Shown: piece after piece, positions 41,382-52,303 of the stretch
Layout: each line of letters begins with the position of its first letter
Position numbering within the stretch: position 1 is the first letter of the stretch
Assembly (NCBI GenBank): GCA_024516035.1
Contig: CM044958.1
Span: 46,759,205-46,823,204 of the forward strand
Reading direction: 5' to 3'
Origin: Bactericera cockerelli
Taxonomy: Eukaryota > Arthropoda > Insecta > Hemiptera > Triozidae
Length of the DNA: 64,000 nt
Program-made: the position numbers and the translations under genes
The notes under the pieces: generated by a model
What the model saw: only the letters and a program-made list of their open reading frames with translations
Told to the model about the DNA's origin: nothing
Database searches by the model: none

Positions 41382-43945
41382 GTGAGTATGGGGTGACAAG
41401 AACATTAAACTCTGGGACGGGAGGATAGGAAAGTGAGTATGGGGTGACAAGAGCATCAAACTCTGGGACGGAAGGATAGGAAAGTGAGTATGGGGTGACA
41501 AGAACTCTGGGACGGAAGGATAGGAAAGTGAGTATGGGGTGACAAGAACTCTGGGACGGAAGGATAGGAAAGTGAGTATGGGGTGACAAGAGCATTAAAC
41601 TCTGGGACGGAAGGATAGGAAAGTGAGTATGGGGTGACAAGAGCATCAAACTCTGGGACGGGAGGATAGGAAAGTGAGTATGGGGTGACAAGAGCATTAA
41701 ACTCTGGGACGGGAGGATAGGAAAGTGAGTATGGGGTGACAAGAGCATTAAACTCTGGGACGGAAGGATAGGAAAGTGAGTATGGGGTGACAAGAACTCT
41801 GGGACGGGAGGATAGGAAAGTGAGTATGGGGTGACAAGAACTCTGGGACGGAAGGATAGGAAAGTGAGTATGGGGTGACAAGAGCATTAAACTCTGGGAC
41901 GGGAGGATAGGAAAGTGAGTATGGGGTGACAAGAGCATTAAACTCTGGGACGGGAGGATAGGAAAGTGAGTATGGGGTGACAAGAGCATTAAACTCTGGG
42001 ACGGGAGGATAGGAAAGTGAGTATGGGGTGACAAGAGCATTAAACTCTGGGACGGGAGGATAGGAAAGTGAGTATGGGGTGACAAGAGCATTAAACTCTG
42101 GGACGGGAGGATAGGAAAGTGAGTATGGGGTGACAAGAGCATTAAACTCTGGGACGGGAGGATAGGAAAGTGAGTATGGGGTGACAAGAGCATTAAACTC
42201 TGGGACGGGAGGATAGGAAAGTGAGTATGGGGTGACAAGAGCATTAAACTCTGGGACGGGAGGATAGGAAAGTGAGTATGGGGTGACAAGAGCATTAATG
42301 GGACGGGAGGATAGGAAAGTGAGTATGGGGTGACAAGAGCATCAAACTCTGGGACGGAAGGATAGGAAAGTGAGTATGGGGTGACAAGAGCATTAAACTC
42401 TGGGACGGAAGGATAGGAAAGTGAGTATGGGGTGACAAGAGCATTAAACTCTGGGACGGGAGGATAGGAAAGTGAGTATGGGGTGACAAGAGCATTAAAC
42501 TCTGGGACGGGAGGATAGGAAAGTGAGTATGGGGTGACAAGAGCATCAAACTCTGGGACGGAAGGATAGGAAAGTGAGTATGGGGTGACAAGAGCATCAA
42601 ACTCTGGGACGGAAGGATAGGAAAGTGAGTATGGGGTGACAAGAGCATCAAACTCTGGGACGGAAGGATAGGAAAGTGAGTATGGGGTGACAAGAACTCT
42701 GGGACGGGAGGATAGGAAAGTGAGTATGGGGTGACAAGAGCATCAAACTCTGGGACGGAAGGATAGGAAAGTGAGTATGGGGTGACAAGAGCATTAAACT
42801 CTGGGACGGGAGGATAGGAAAGTGAGTATGGGGTGACAAGAGCATTAAACTCTGGGACGGAAGGATAGGAAAGTGAGTATGGGGTGACAAGAGCATTAAA
42901 CTCTGGGACGGAAGGATAGGAAAGTGAGTATGGGGTGACAAGAGCATTAAACTCTGGGACGGAAGGATAGGAAAGTGAGTATGGGGTGACAAGAACTCTG
43001 GGACGGAAGGATAGGAAAGTGAGTATGGGGTGACAAGAACTCTGGGACGGAAGGATAGGAAAGTGAGTATGGGGTGACAAGAGCATTAAACTCTGGGACG
43101 GGAGGATAGGAAAGTGAGTATGGGGTGACAAGAGCATTAAACTCTGGGACGGGAGGATAGGAAAGTGAGTATGGGGTGACAAGAGCATTAAACTCTGGGA
43201 CGGAAGGATAGGAAAGTGAGTATGGGGTGACAAGAACTCTGGGACGGAAGGATAGGAAAGTGAGTATGGGGTGACAAGAGCATCAAACTCTGGGACGGGA
43301 GGATAGGAAAGTGAGTATGGGGTGACAAGAGCATTAAACTCTGGGACGGAAGGATAGGAAAGTGAGTATGGGGTGACAAGAGCATTAAACTCTGGGACGG
43401 GAGGATAGGAAAGTGAGTATGGGGTGACAAGAGCATTAAACTCTGGGACGGAAGGATAGGAAAGTGAGTATGGGGTGACAAGAGCATTAAACTCTGGGAC
43501 GGGAGGATAGGAAAGTGAGTATGGGGTGACAAGAGCATTAAACTCTGGGACGGGAGGATAGGAAAGTGAGTATGGGGTGACAAGAGCATTAAACTCTGGG
43601 ACGGGAGGATAGGAAAGTGAGTATGGGGTGACAAGAGCATTAAACTCTGGGACGGGAGGATAGGAAAGTGAGTATGGGGTGACAAGAGCATTAAACTCTG
43701 GGACGGGAGGATAGGAAAGTGAGTATGGGGTGACAAGAGCATTAAACTCTGGGACGGGAGGATGGGAAAGTGAGTATGGGGTGACAAGAACTCTGGGACG
43801 GGAGGATAGGAAAGTGAGTATGGGGTGGCAAGAACTCTGGGACGGAAGGATAGGAAAGTGAGTATGGGGTGACAAGAACTCTGGGACGGGGATAGGAAAG
43901 TGAGTATGGGGTGACAAGAGCATCAAACTCTGGGACGGGAGGATA
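41382..43945 (+). repeat. NLE1 exon 8 exon-end minisatellite (about 50 units)
   Basis: Unit 51 bp: TGACAAGAGCATTAAACTCT, then GGGACGGGAGGATAGGAAA and the donor GTGAGTATGGGG. The first 39-40 bp equal the 3' end of NLE1 exon 8 (encoding [13 protein letters not shown]) and the rest is the start of intron 8. About 11 units are 44 bp, lacking GCATTAA. G/A variation (ggacgggagg/ggacggaagg) and T/C variation (gcattaa/gcatcaa) are mixed along the array. The duplication could have started at the TGACAAG shared by exon and intron edges. Long frames on the opposite strand are products of the repeat. Confidence 0.95.
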
Positions 43946-44017
43946 AGTAGTATAGATAAGGGGTTCAAAGTCGCTAATACACCGGCCTTTGAAAAGAGGG
44001 TAGACGTCGGCCGAGGG

Positions 44018-44066
<49 letters not shown>

Positions 44067-44352
44067 CAACTCAATTTTATTCCACAAGAATATTCCAGCA
44101 CTATCTTGTTTGACATATATTAAGGGTGAAAACTCTTATTATTTGTCAACACTCGTAGTACAAAAATAAACTTTTAGTGGATGACTTAAAACAAAAACTA
44201 TCAGTAGTGTAATATGAAATATTAATTATACAAAACTTACCATTTACAGGATCAATATTACTGAACTAAAAACGCGGAAGTCTAAGCGTGAGCAATAGAA
44301 AGCGCGGAGGTCTAATCGATCGTGAAAAAAAAAAAAAAAAAAAAAAAAAAAT
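43946..44352. other. LINE tails with poly-A tracts
   Basis: After the array come TACACCGGCCTTTGAAAAGA, then GGGTAGACGTCGGCCGAGGG and A(45), the 3' end of a poly-A retroposon. Then a minus LINE end (AATTCAACTCAATTTTATTC) and A(24) at 44327-44350. No NLE1 exon was recognised here. Confidence 0.55.
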
Positions 44353-45096
44353 CTAATCTTCCTCGTCGGAAGATATAATAATGATAGATGATGACTCGAA
44401 AATTTCCAAATCATCTTGTGGAATTGGGGGAGAAAACAGTTCGAACACGTCTCCTTCACTAGTAAAAGAACCTCAATCTGGTGTTGTTCCAAACATGGAA
44501 GAATCATGAGTTGGATCAACATGATTATTAGGTTCAAAGACTAGTGGAGGAGTAGAAGAACTCCAATCGCGTGATGTTTCTCCAAGCATAGGGGATCTAT
44601 GAATTGGAGTCACATACACATGATTATCAGGTTCAAAGACGTGTGAACCGGTAAAAGAATTGAAATCATGTGGTAACATTCCAATCACAGGGGAATTTGG
44701 AACATCTCCCCCCGGTGATGTTTCAAATTCGAGAAGACCCTGATTTGGAACATCAGACCCTAAAATATTTATGTTGAAATTTTCAACCCCATACAACTCT
44801 GAAAGGTGTGTTTCATCAGAATCTGTGTCTGATGAAATGGGGGAATTTTGATTTTCGATTTCATCAGACACAGGTGAATCCGCCACTTCAGTATGACTTT
44901 GAAAATTTTCGCCGCGGTATAATTGTAAAATTTGTGCTTCGGATAAACTTTCCCGAAGCAGTGTTAAATTGTCACGAATTAGCGAGATCGCTGTCCGTAA
45001 CCGATTGTTCGACAAAGCTGTAGAACTCAGATGTCTAGGAGTTGGTCGAACAATACAAGTTTTTTTAGCTGATGGATTTCTCGAATTTTCACTCAT
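44353..45096 (-). pseudogene. Unrecognised repeat protein with SIM-like C-terminus, one internal stop
   Basis: I do not recognise this gene. From the ATG at 45094-45096, 207 codons run to a TGA at 44473-44475. The same frame continues for 40 codons to TAG at 44353. The N-terminus is basic and helical (NNRLRTAISLIRDNLTLLRE); the middle is acidic and Ser-rich. The second half repeats a block of about 30 residues (VFEPDNHVYVTPIHRSPM; VFEPNNHVDPTHDSSM). The continuation ends IIIISSDEED, a hydrophobic-plus-acidic pattern like a SUMO-interaction motif. The TGA falls where the preceding repeat has Trp (DW), so a TGG-to-TGA change is likely. It could be a host gene, a retrocopy or a transposon protein. 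Confidence 0.5.
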
Positions 45097-45661
45097 TTTC
45101 GCGTAACTGACCTAACAACGTAACACTTGAAAGTTAAAAAATTGGTTTCAAAATTGGTCGAACTCTACTCGCAGACTAAAGCGAATATATTTTTGGTTGC
45201 AGTTATTATACCAAAGATATCTCGAAAGTTGTTTGGAAAAAAACCAGAAGTGGTCCACTGACTCGATACAGTATGTGTCAAAATTTAACCGACCATGATT
45301 AGTTTATTCAAAATAATTATGTATCATCTTTACTTCTGTTATGGATTAATGATTTAATATTAATTATTTATAATACATAAATATTTTCTCTACTACAATT
45401 TATATAAGAGTTATTCTACAAGCATTTGAGCTATATTAATCTAAATAGTTCACTCATACCTCATGAGGAAATTACTTGAATTAGTAACAACCATTGGTCA
45501 CATTACCAGAGTAAAAGAAATTAATGTAATAGAATTCAAAAAGTAAAGGAGGTTCTTAGTAATGCTGCATTACCCACAAAATTGTGAAAAGACTTTTACA
45601 GTAAATTTCTACAAGAGTAAATCTACAGATATTTTAGCTAACAAATCTGTAGACCATTACA
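45097..45661. other. Intergenic, nothing recognised
   Basis: AT-rich sequence upstream of the SIM-like ORF. No motif stands out. Confidence 0.45.
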
Positions 45662-45852
45662 CTGCCTGAGCAGGATCGACATTGTTCAACCTCATGGTTG
45701 AGGTTGGTTGGTTTGACACATTTTTGAAGGTTCGATACCCTTCCTAACGCCAACGATTCTATTTGATTTAACGTCTTGGATAAGGACGAGGGTTTTACCC
45801 TTCATTCGTTAAAAATCATACCAGCTACCCACATTAACCTCACCCAGCATTA
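45662..45852 (-). mobile_element. SINE D, truncated copy
   Basis: Minus-strand body and tail of SINE D: GGCGTTAGGAAGGGTATCG and GAACAATGTCGATCCTGCTC on the sense strand. The tRNA head is missing. Confidence 0.65.
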
Positions 45853-46371
45853 TTATTACTATAATTTACCCATGGGAAATAAATATCTTTACAAATATTA
45901 CCTCAAACCAGCCTCTATTTTTATAGCCTTCTTATTTTTACAGTTTCTGTGAAGGATATTTTTATAGCTTTTTTATTTGAAAGTAAATATCAAATAAGGT
46001 TACAATCTTAAGCAATAATGTTACCGAGACAGACAGATCAGCAATAAATAATTAAGGTGAAACCATGATTTTCAATGCAAGCAGGTTGTTAGTTGTTGTT
46101 AAGGCTATTGAATAAACTTTCAAAAATGGCAAGATCCTGTTTTTGCTGAAATGCACATTGCAATTAAACGTTATTTGAAAAAAGTTGTTCTTAACCCCTA
46201 ACTGTATGTTTTTTCTTTTCAGTAAAAATTATATGTTTTAGTTTAACAGCTCTGGATAAAGGGAAAAAATTCAATTTCCCCTAAACTGGTTTTACTTAAA
46301 AGCAGTAATAATTGTAACAAATCTACTTACTAATATAAAAATACTCGCACATTACTAATGGAATTACTAAT

Positions 46372-46802
46372 ATAATAATAATAATATCGTCTTATTTATA
46401 CTGTCCGATTAGGACTATTTAAAGTTCAATTATTCCAGCAGTGAGCCCAAGACATGTTATTCTGTAGTAAAAATCACAAATGGGAATATAACTTAGCATG
46501 TTCTGTCTGGGTTTCGAACCCATGGACTCAGGTCTCGTTGGATGTCCTTTCTAACGCCAACGATTCTATTTGATTTAACGTCCCGGATTGGGACGGGGAT
46601 TTTACCCTCCATTCGCTGGGACTCATACCAGCTACCCACATTAACCTCACCCAGCCTGGGTAGGGTCAGAAATGCAAGCCTTACATGATCGCATGGAACA
46701 TTTTTTTTTCGATTTTTTTTCGAAAAGTCTGCCCCAGCCGGGAGTTGAACTCGAGAACTCTAGACTACGGTCACTAGTCACAACCATTACGTCATGGAGG
46801 CT
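46372..46802 (-). mobile_element. SINE A next to SINE D, both minus
   Basis: 46372-46545 is a minus SINE A with a (TAA)n tail and GGGTTTCGAACCC box B. 46545-46802 is a minus SINE D: head AGCCTCCATGACGTAATGGT, box B GAGTTCAACTCCCGGCTGG, body CCCTACCCAGGCTGGGTGAG. Confidence 0.7.
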
Positions 46803-47109
46803 GGTACAATTTAAATAGTTGAAGAAAAAAAAACTTTGAAAGCATTAGAACCATCAAAAGGTTAATCTGTAGCCGAGGCATGTCTGACAAATTTACATTC
46901 TTATTCGTCGGGAGAGAAGTACAATCTGACCTTAATCTGACTGTCTGGGGCAAGCCGAGGCCGAGCTCCAGACAAAAAATTTTTGTACAAGCATATGCCA
47001 ATTAATCTGTAGATACAGGACGGATGACAAGTTCATACCTTTTAGGAACGATACATACCTTACATAATCAACTTAAAGATGAACTTATGGATGTGACATA
47101 TGGATGTAA

Positions 47110-47365
47110 CATTATGTTTAACTGGTAAGCCATCACCCGCTTTGAGGACCGAGGCATGGCTGTGAAAGCAAAAAGTTCTTTTTCACCAATGGCAAGTGTT
47201 GTAGTGAGAATTTCGAACAATCCTGTCTTATTGCACATCTAGACTATAAGACAAAGCTACCTATCAAATTTCAGCTTCCTAGGACTTACCAGTTCAGAGA
47301 AACAGTGATGATCAGTCAGTCAGTCAGTCAGTCATGACTTTGACATTTATATATTAAGATTTGTA
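47110..47365 (+). mobile_element. RTE-like retroposon 3' end, copy 2
   Basis: CACCCGCTTTGAGGACCGAG, CAAATTTCAGCTTCCTAGGA and a CAGTCAGTCAGTCAGTC run. It matches 30335-30600. Confidence 0.6.
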
Positions 47366-47691
47366 GAAATAATTTAACTTGTATTTTTAAATTTATTTAT
47401 CATTAACATGGTATTTGTAATGCTAAATTTTCCTAGCAATATGACCATCCTGTATGGAGAACCTCTACACTTTGTCCGTGAACGATAAATTTTAAGGAAA
47501 TGGAATGTCCCCCCCATCTCTCGTAACCTCCAATTATTACTCTTAAGACTATTTTCTCTATACAAATTTTCCTTTAAATACTGACTGAATTGTAATGTTT
47601 AATCACAGTTTAACGATTGTGTTTCAAGTTTAAACATCACTTTAAATAAACATCACTTCAATTTTAAATAAATACCTAGTAAAAGTAGAAA

Positions 47692-49658
47692 ATGTCTACC
47701 TCAATTAAATTACAAGTTCGTCCTGAGGGAAAGCAGGACCTACCAAATATTGGATACTTCATCAAGAAAAACTTCGTCGGATCAAAGGTTGGTGAGTTTT
47801 ATTTATTTTCATAACATAAATATATAAATAAATTTATTTATTTATTTATTTCTTACAAGGGTGGAGTATACTACTATTTCACCCAGAAATGTGTTTCTTT
47901 GTGTTATTATATCACAATTTTAGTGGGTAGCACAGAATTATAGGACTTTTCTATATCTGTTGAATATTGTATTCATTAAAAACGCCTATTCAATTTCGTA
48001 TATACAATGTGCTACAAATTCTAGGTTCATTGTTTGTATTGTAAAATGTTAGGTTAGGATTTTTTTCCTTGTAGTAGTGTGCTTTTCTTTCCAAAATATA
48101 TTCATTCATCTCGTCGCAATAAATTGCCCATTAATTTTCGCGAGTTTGTCTTTACTTTTTTAGTTTTAGTTATACAGTCCACTAATACCGTACAATATCT
48201 TTAATATCCCAATATCTTATTTTTGCCTATAATTCCACCACTGGTCACTGCTAACATTAAAGCAGCTACTCATTTTTCCTCACGAGGTATGAGTGGACCC
48301 TGAACACTCAAGTACAGAGCAGAAAAAATCCTGGCCCGCTGAGGATCAAACCCAGGTCACTGTGCGTGCAATGCCTAATGCGCTAACTCACTCTGCCACG
48401 GTGACTACTAATTTTCAAAATCACCTATCTCAGCTAATAAGATTGCTCAGAAACAAGACCATTACGTTATAGCTCTGTTCCACGGCAATAATTCCTTCTT
48501 AAGAAATACATTGATACAGCACTCCCATAAGGCTTAGTGTACATAAACTGAAGTCATATTTCAAAGCCCCCATGTAGGTTTAGGTACCAGTTGATAATAT
48601 AGAAAAAGCCTCCATGAGGTCCTACGGTGCTCAACATGTTAACTATCAGGCTGTTAGCCGCTGTAGTACAGAGCAGAAAAAATCCTGGTCCGCTGGGGAT
48701 CGAACCCAGGTCACCTTTCATAATTGGTCAATTTTCAAAATCACCTATCTCAGCTAATAAGATTGCTCAGAACAAAGACCATCACGTTATAGCTCTGTTC
48801 TTCTTCTTCTTTTACTCTGTCTTATCCCGCTCAAGCAGGGTCGATGTTGTTCAACCTTATGGTTGAGGTTGATTGGTTTTAGCACATTTTTTACGGCTGG
48901 ATGCCCTTCCTAACGCCAACAATTCTATTTGATTTAACGTCCTGGATTAGGACGGGGGGTTTTACCCTCCATTCGCTGGGAATCGTACCAGCTACCCACA
49001 TTGACCTCACCCAGCATGGGTAGGGCCGGTAATGACAGCCTCACGTGTTTGGATGGAACAGAATTTTTATCGAAAAGTCTGCACCAGCCGGGAGTTGAAC
49101 TCGGGAACTCTGGACTACGGGCAGTAGTCACAACCATTACGCCACGGAGGCTACGTTATAGCTCTGTTCCACGGCAATAATTCCTTCTTAAGAAATACAT
49201 TGATACAACACCCCCATAGAGGCTTAGTGTACATAAACTGAAGTCATATTTCAAAGCCCCCATGTAGGTTTAGGTACCAGTTGATAATATAGAAAAAGCC
49301 TCCATGGGGTACTACGGTGCTCAATGTGTTAACTATCAGGCTGTTAGCCGCTGTAGTACAGAGCAGAAAAAATCCTGGTCCGCTAGGGATCGAACCCAGA
49401 TCACCATGCATGCAATGCCTAGTGTGCTAACTCACTCTGCCACGGTGACCGCTAACATAAATATATATATTTTTTTCTAACATAAATTTATAAAAAAAAT
49501 TATTATTATTATATTTTATGTTTATTTTTTCATTATTATTATTATTTTTTTTTTTGATACAGAATGTTTCACTATAGTTGAACATCTTAAATACTCAAAG
49601 TGTTTTTGAAAAATAAACATGTTTCGGGTACATCCTAATTATACAATTTCTATCATCC

Positions 49659-49707
<49 letters not shown>

Positions 49708-49757
49708 ATAGTAACGAACTATTTGTACCGAGCGAGGCACAAGGAACTCAAGGAACA

Positions 49758-49811
<54 letters not shown>

Positions 49812-49874
49812 CTTTTTTTTTTATATAGTAACGAACTATTTGTACCGAGCAAGGCACAAGGAACTCAAGGAACA

Positions 49875-49936
<62 letters not shown>

Positions 49937-50089
49937 ATATAGTAACGAACTATTTGTACCGAGCAAGGCACAAGGAACTCAAGGAACACAAAAAAAAAAA
50001 AAAAAAAAAAAAAAAATTCTTTTTTTTATATAGTAACGAACTATTAATTTGTACCGAGCAAGGCACTAATTATACAATTTCTATCATCC

Positions 50090-50129
<40 letters not shown>

Positions 50130-50179
50130 ATAGTAACGAACTATTTGTACCGAGCGAGGCACAAGGAACTCAAGGAACA

Positions 50180-50231
<52 letters not shown>

Positions 50232-50294
50232 CTTTTTTTTTTATATAGTAACGAACTATTTGTACCGAGCAAGGCACAAGGAACTCAAGGAACA

Positions 50295-50352
<58 letters not shown>

Positions 50353-50486
50353 CTTTTTTTTATATAGTAACGAACTATTAATTTGTACCGAGCAAGGCAC
50401 AAGGAACACAAAAAAAAAAAAAAAAAAAAAATTTATATAGTAACGAACTATTTGTACCGAGCAAGGCACAAGGAACTCAAGGAACA

Positions 50487-50533
<47 letters not shown>

Positions 50534-50589
50534 CTTTTTTTTTTATATATAGTAACGAACTATTTGTACCGAGCAAGGCACAAGGAACA

Positions 50590-50649
<60 letters not shown>

Positions 50650-50710
50650 CTTTTTTTTATATAGTAACGAACTATTTGTACCGAGCAAGGCACAAGGAAC
50701 TCAAGGAACA

Positions 50711-50748
<38 letters not shown>

Positions 50749-50874
50749 CTTTTTTTTATATAGTAACGAACTATTTGTACCGAGCAAGGCACAAGGAACT
50801 CAAGGAACACAAGAAAAAAAAATTATAGTAACGAACTATTTGTACCGAGCGAGGCACAAGGAACTCAAGGAACA

Positions 50875-50920
<46 letters not shown>

Positions 50921-51051
50921 TTTTTTTTTATTTTTATAGTAACGAACTATTTGTACCGAGCAAGGCACAAGGAACTCAAGGAACACAAAAAAATAATAAT
51001 AATAAAAATAAAAAAAATTACAGGATGATTTTATTATTATTTATTATGTTT

Positions 51052-51100
<49 letters not shown>

Positions 51101-51652
51101 TATTATAGTAACAAACGATTTGTACCGAGCGATGCACAAGGAACTCAAAAACTTTTTTTATTTTTTTTATTATTTTATTTTATTTTTTTTTTTTTTTTTC
51201 GAAAACTGAATTTTTGTTGGACACCTTGTATATTAATTTAATTTAATGTTCTGTTTAAATTCTAATTTCAGAAAATTAGCCAGGGAGAAGATTGCATAAT
51301 CTTCTCATTACCGTACCCAATTGGGAAAGGCCTAATCAACAAACGGCTGATCCCAATATCAAAAATAATTTCGAACATTGATGTTGAGTACATCCAACTC
51401 AAAGAAGACGAGGAGAGGGATCTCGGAAGATTCTTGATCCGAATGAGAAGACCGCGATCCCGATCAACATCTCCCTCGTCATCTGCTTCTTCTTCTTCTT
51501 CATCCAACTCTTCAGTTGAAGATTGGGTAAAGAAGAAGAATAATTCGAATCGTGAAGTAAAAAGTGTAACAGGAGTTAAAGCTCCTGTTAAAACAAGTGA
51601 TAATAAAATTGAAAAGAAACATTATAAATCTATAAAGAAAATGAAAAAATGA
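47692..51652 (+). CDS. Unrecognised Ser/Lys-rich protein, two exons
   Basis: I do not recognise this protein. Proposed exon 1 begins at the ATG at 47692 (MSTSIKLQVRPEGKQDLPNI, then FIKKNFVGSK) and would end at 47787 or 47791. Exon 2 starts after TTTCAG at 51272 and runs to TGA at 51650-51652 (KISQGEDCIIFSLPYPIGKG; IPISKIISNIDVEYIQLKED), followed by an Arg/Ser-rich tract and a Lys-rich end. The strongest donor (GTGAGT after 47791) gives the wrong phase with this acceptor; the donor after AAG at 47787 keeps frame. The pairing of the two exons is therefore uncertain, while exon 2 is well supported by its diverged coding copy at 51856. The intron holds SINEs and the poly-A array. Confidence 0.45.
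48238..48410 (-). mobile_element. tRNA-derived SINE C
   Basis: Minus-strand GTCACCGTGGCAGAGTGAGT head, box B-like GGTTTGATCCTC, and GTTCAGGGTCCACTCATACC. The same family as 34607-34763. Confidence 0.7.
48470..49452. repeat. Segmental duplication of about 250 bp flanking SINE D
   Basis: 48470-48720 and 49155-49452 share TATAGCTCTGTTCCACGGCA, AATTCCTTCTTAAGAAATAC and CCCATGTAGGTTTAGGTACC, and both end in SINE C sequence. Between them lies a full minus SINE D (48808-49153) with head GCCTCCGTGGCGTAATGG, box B GAGTTCAACTCCCGGC, body CCCTACCCATGCTGGGTGAG, and tail AACCTCAACCATAAGGTTG. ATTACGTTATAGCTCTGTTC occurs on both sides of SINE D. Confidence 0.7.
49551..51232. repeat. Poly-A spaced minisatellite within a diverged foldback element
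   Basis: The left edge, TACAGAATGTTTCACTATAG to GGTACATCCTAATTATAC, is a diverged version of 13368-13470, and the right edge GGACACCTTGTA matches the opposite terminus, so this is a second foldback-family element. Its interior has about 15 units, TAGTAACGAACTATTTGTAC, then CGAGCAAGGCACAAGGAACT and CAAGGAACAC, separated by A(10-45) with TTCTTTTTTTT before the next unit. One unit lies in a poly-T context near 50880-50935. No protein is encoded. It lies in the intron of the Ser/Lys-rich gene. Confidence 0.75.
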
Positions 51653-51835
51653 TAATATCATAAAAATAATAAAATTTAAATTAATGGCGAACACTCCCAA
51701 TATTAACAATAATTTTAATATATTTTTTTAATTAAAGTAGAATTAATTAATTTTTAATTAAAAGCCATAGTTCTTCTTTGACATGTTCTTATTTATTAGA
51801 AATAAATTTTAATAGTATTTTTAAATTTTAATGGT

Positions 51836-52290
51836 CAAAACTATATTGAACACTGATGTTGGGTACATTCATATTAGAGAAGACAAGGAATTATCCAATA
51901 GGGAAAGGCTTAATCACCAAAAGGCTGATCCCAATATCGAAAATAATATCAAATATCGATGTTGAGTACATCCAACTGAAAGAGGACGAGGAGAGGGGTC
52001 TTGGAAGATTCCTGATCCGAACGAGGAGACCTCAATCCCGATCAACACCTCACTCGTCATCTACTTTTTCATCATCCAACTCTTCAGTTGAAGATTGGGT
52101 AAAGAAGAAGAATAATTCAAATCGTGAAGTAAAAAGTGTAACAGGTAAAAAGTGTAAAAAGTTAAAGCTTCTGTTAAAACAAGTGACACTAAAATCGAAA
52201 AGAAACATTATAAATCTTTGAAGAAAATGAAAAAGTAATTGGAGTGGAATTAATTAACTTAATATTAAAAGTCATAGTTCTTCTGTTAAT
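51836..52290 (+). pseudogene. Tandem duplicate of exon 2 of the Ser/Lys-rich gene
   Basis: It repeats 51310-51790 with about 10-15% change by eye: GATCCCAATATCGAAAATAA, TGATGTTGAGTACATCCAAC, the Arg/Ser tract and the Lys-rich end, plus the 3' flank CATAGTTCTTCT. It opens with a still shorter duplication (ACACTGATGTTGGGTACATT). The frame from 51856 differs at its start and has changes near its end. The 3' flank of this copy overlaps the sequence upstream of the polymerase start at 52304. Confidence 0.75.
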
Positions 52291-52303
52291 AAATTGCAGA
52301 GAA

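Noticed and set aside
41382..43945. Regular repeat-spacer look of a CRISPR array
   Set aside because: Eukaryotic locus, no unique spacers, and the unit is an exon end with donor.
41332..43968. Long minus-strand frames of a [12 protein letters not shown] repeat
   Set aside because: Antisense of the NLE1 exon 8 array; several frames are open at once, as expected for a repeat without stops.
47374..47565. A 63-codon minus frame as a gene
   Set aside because: No family features, no splice context and no neighbouring support.
49639..51028. Poly-Lys/poly-Phe frames on both strands
   Set aside because: Translations of poly-A/poly-T tracts between minisatellite units.
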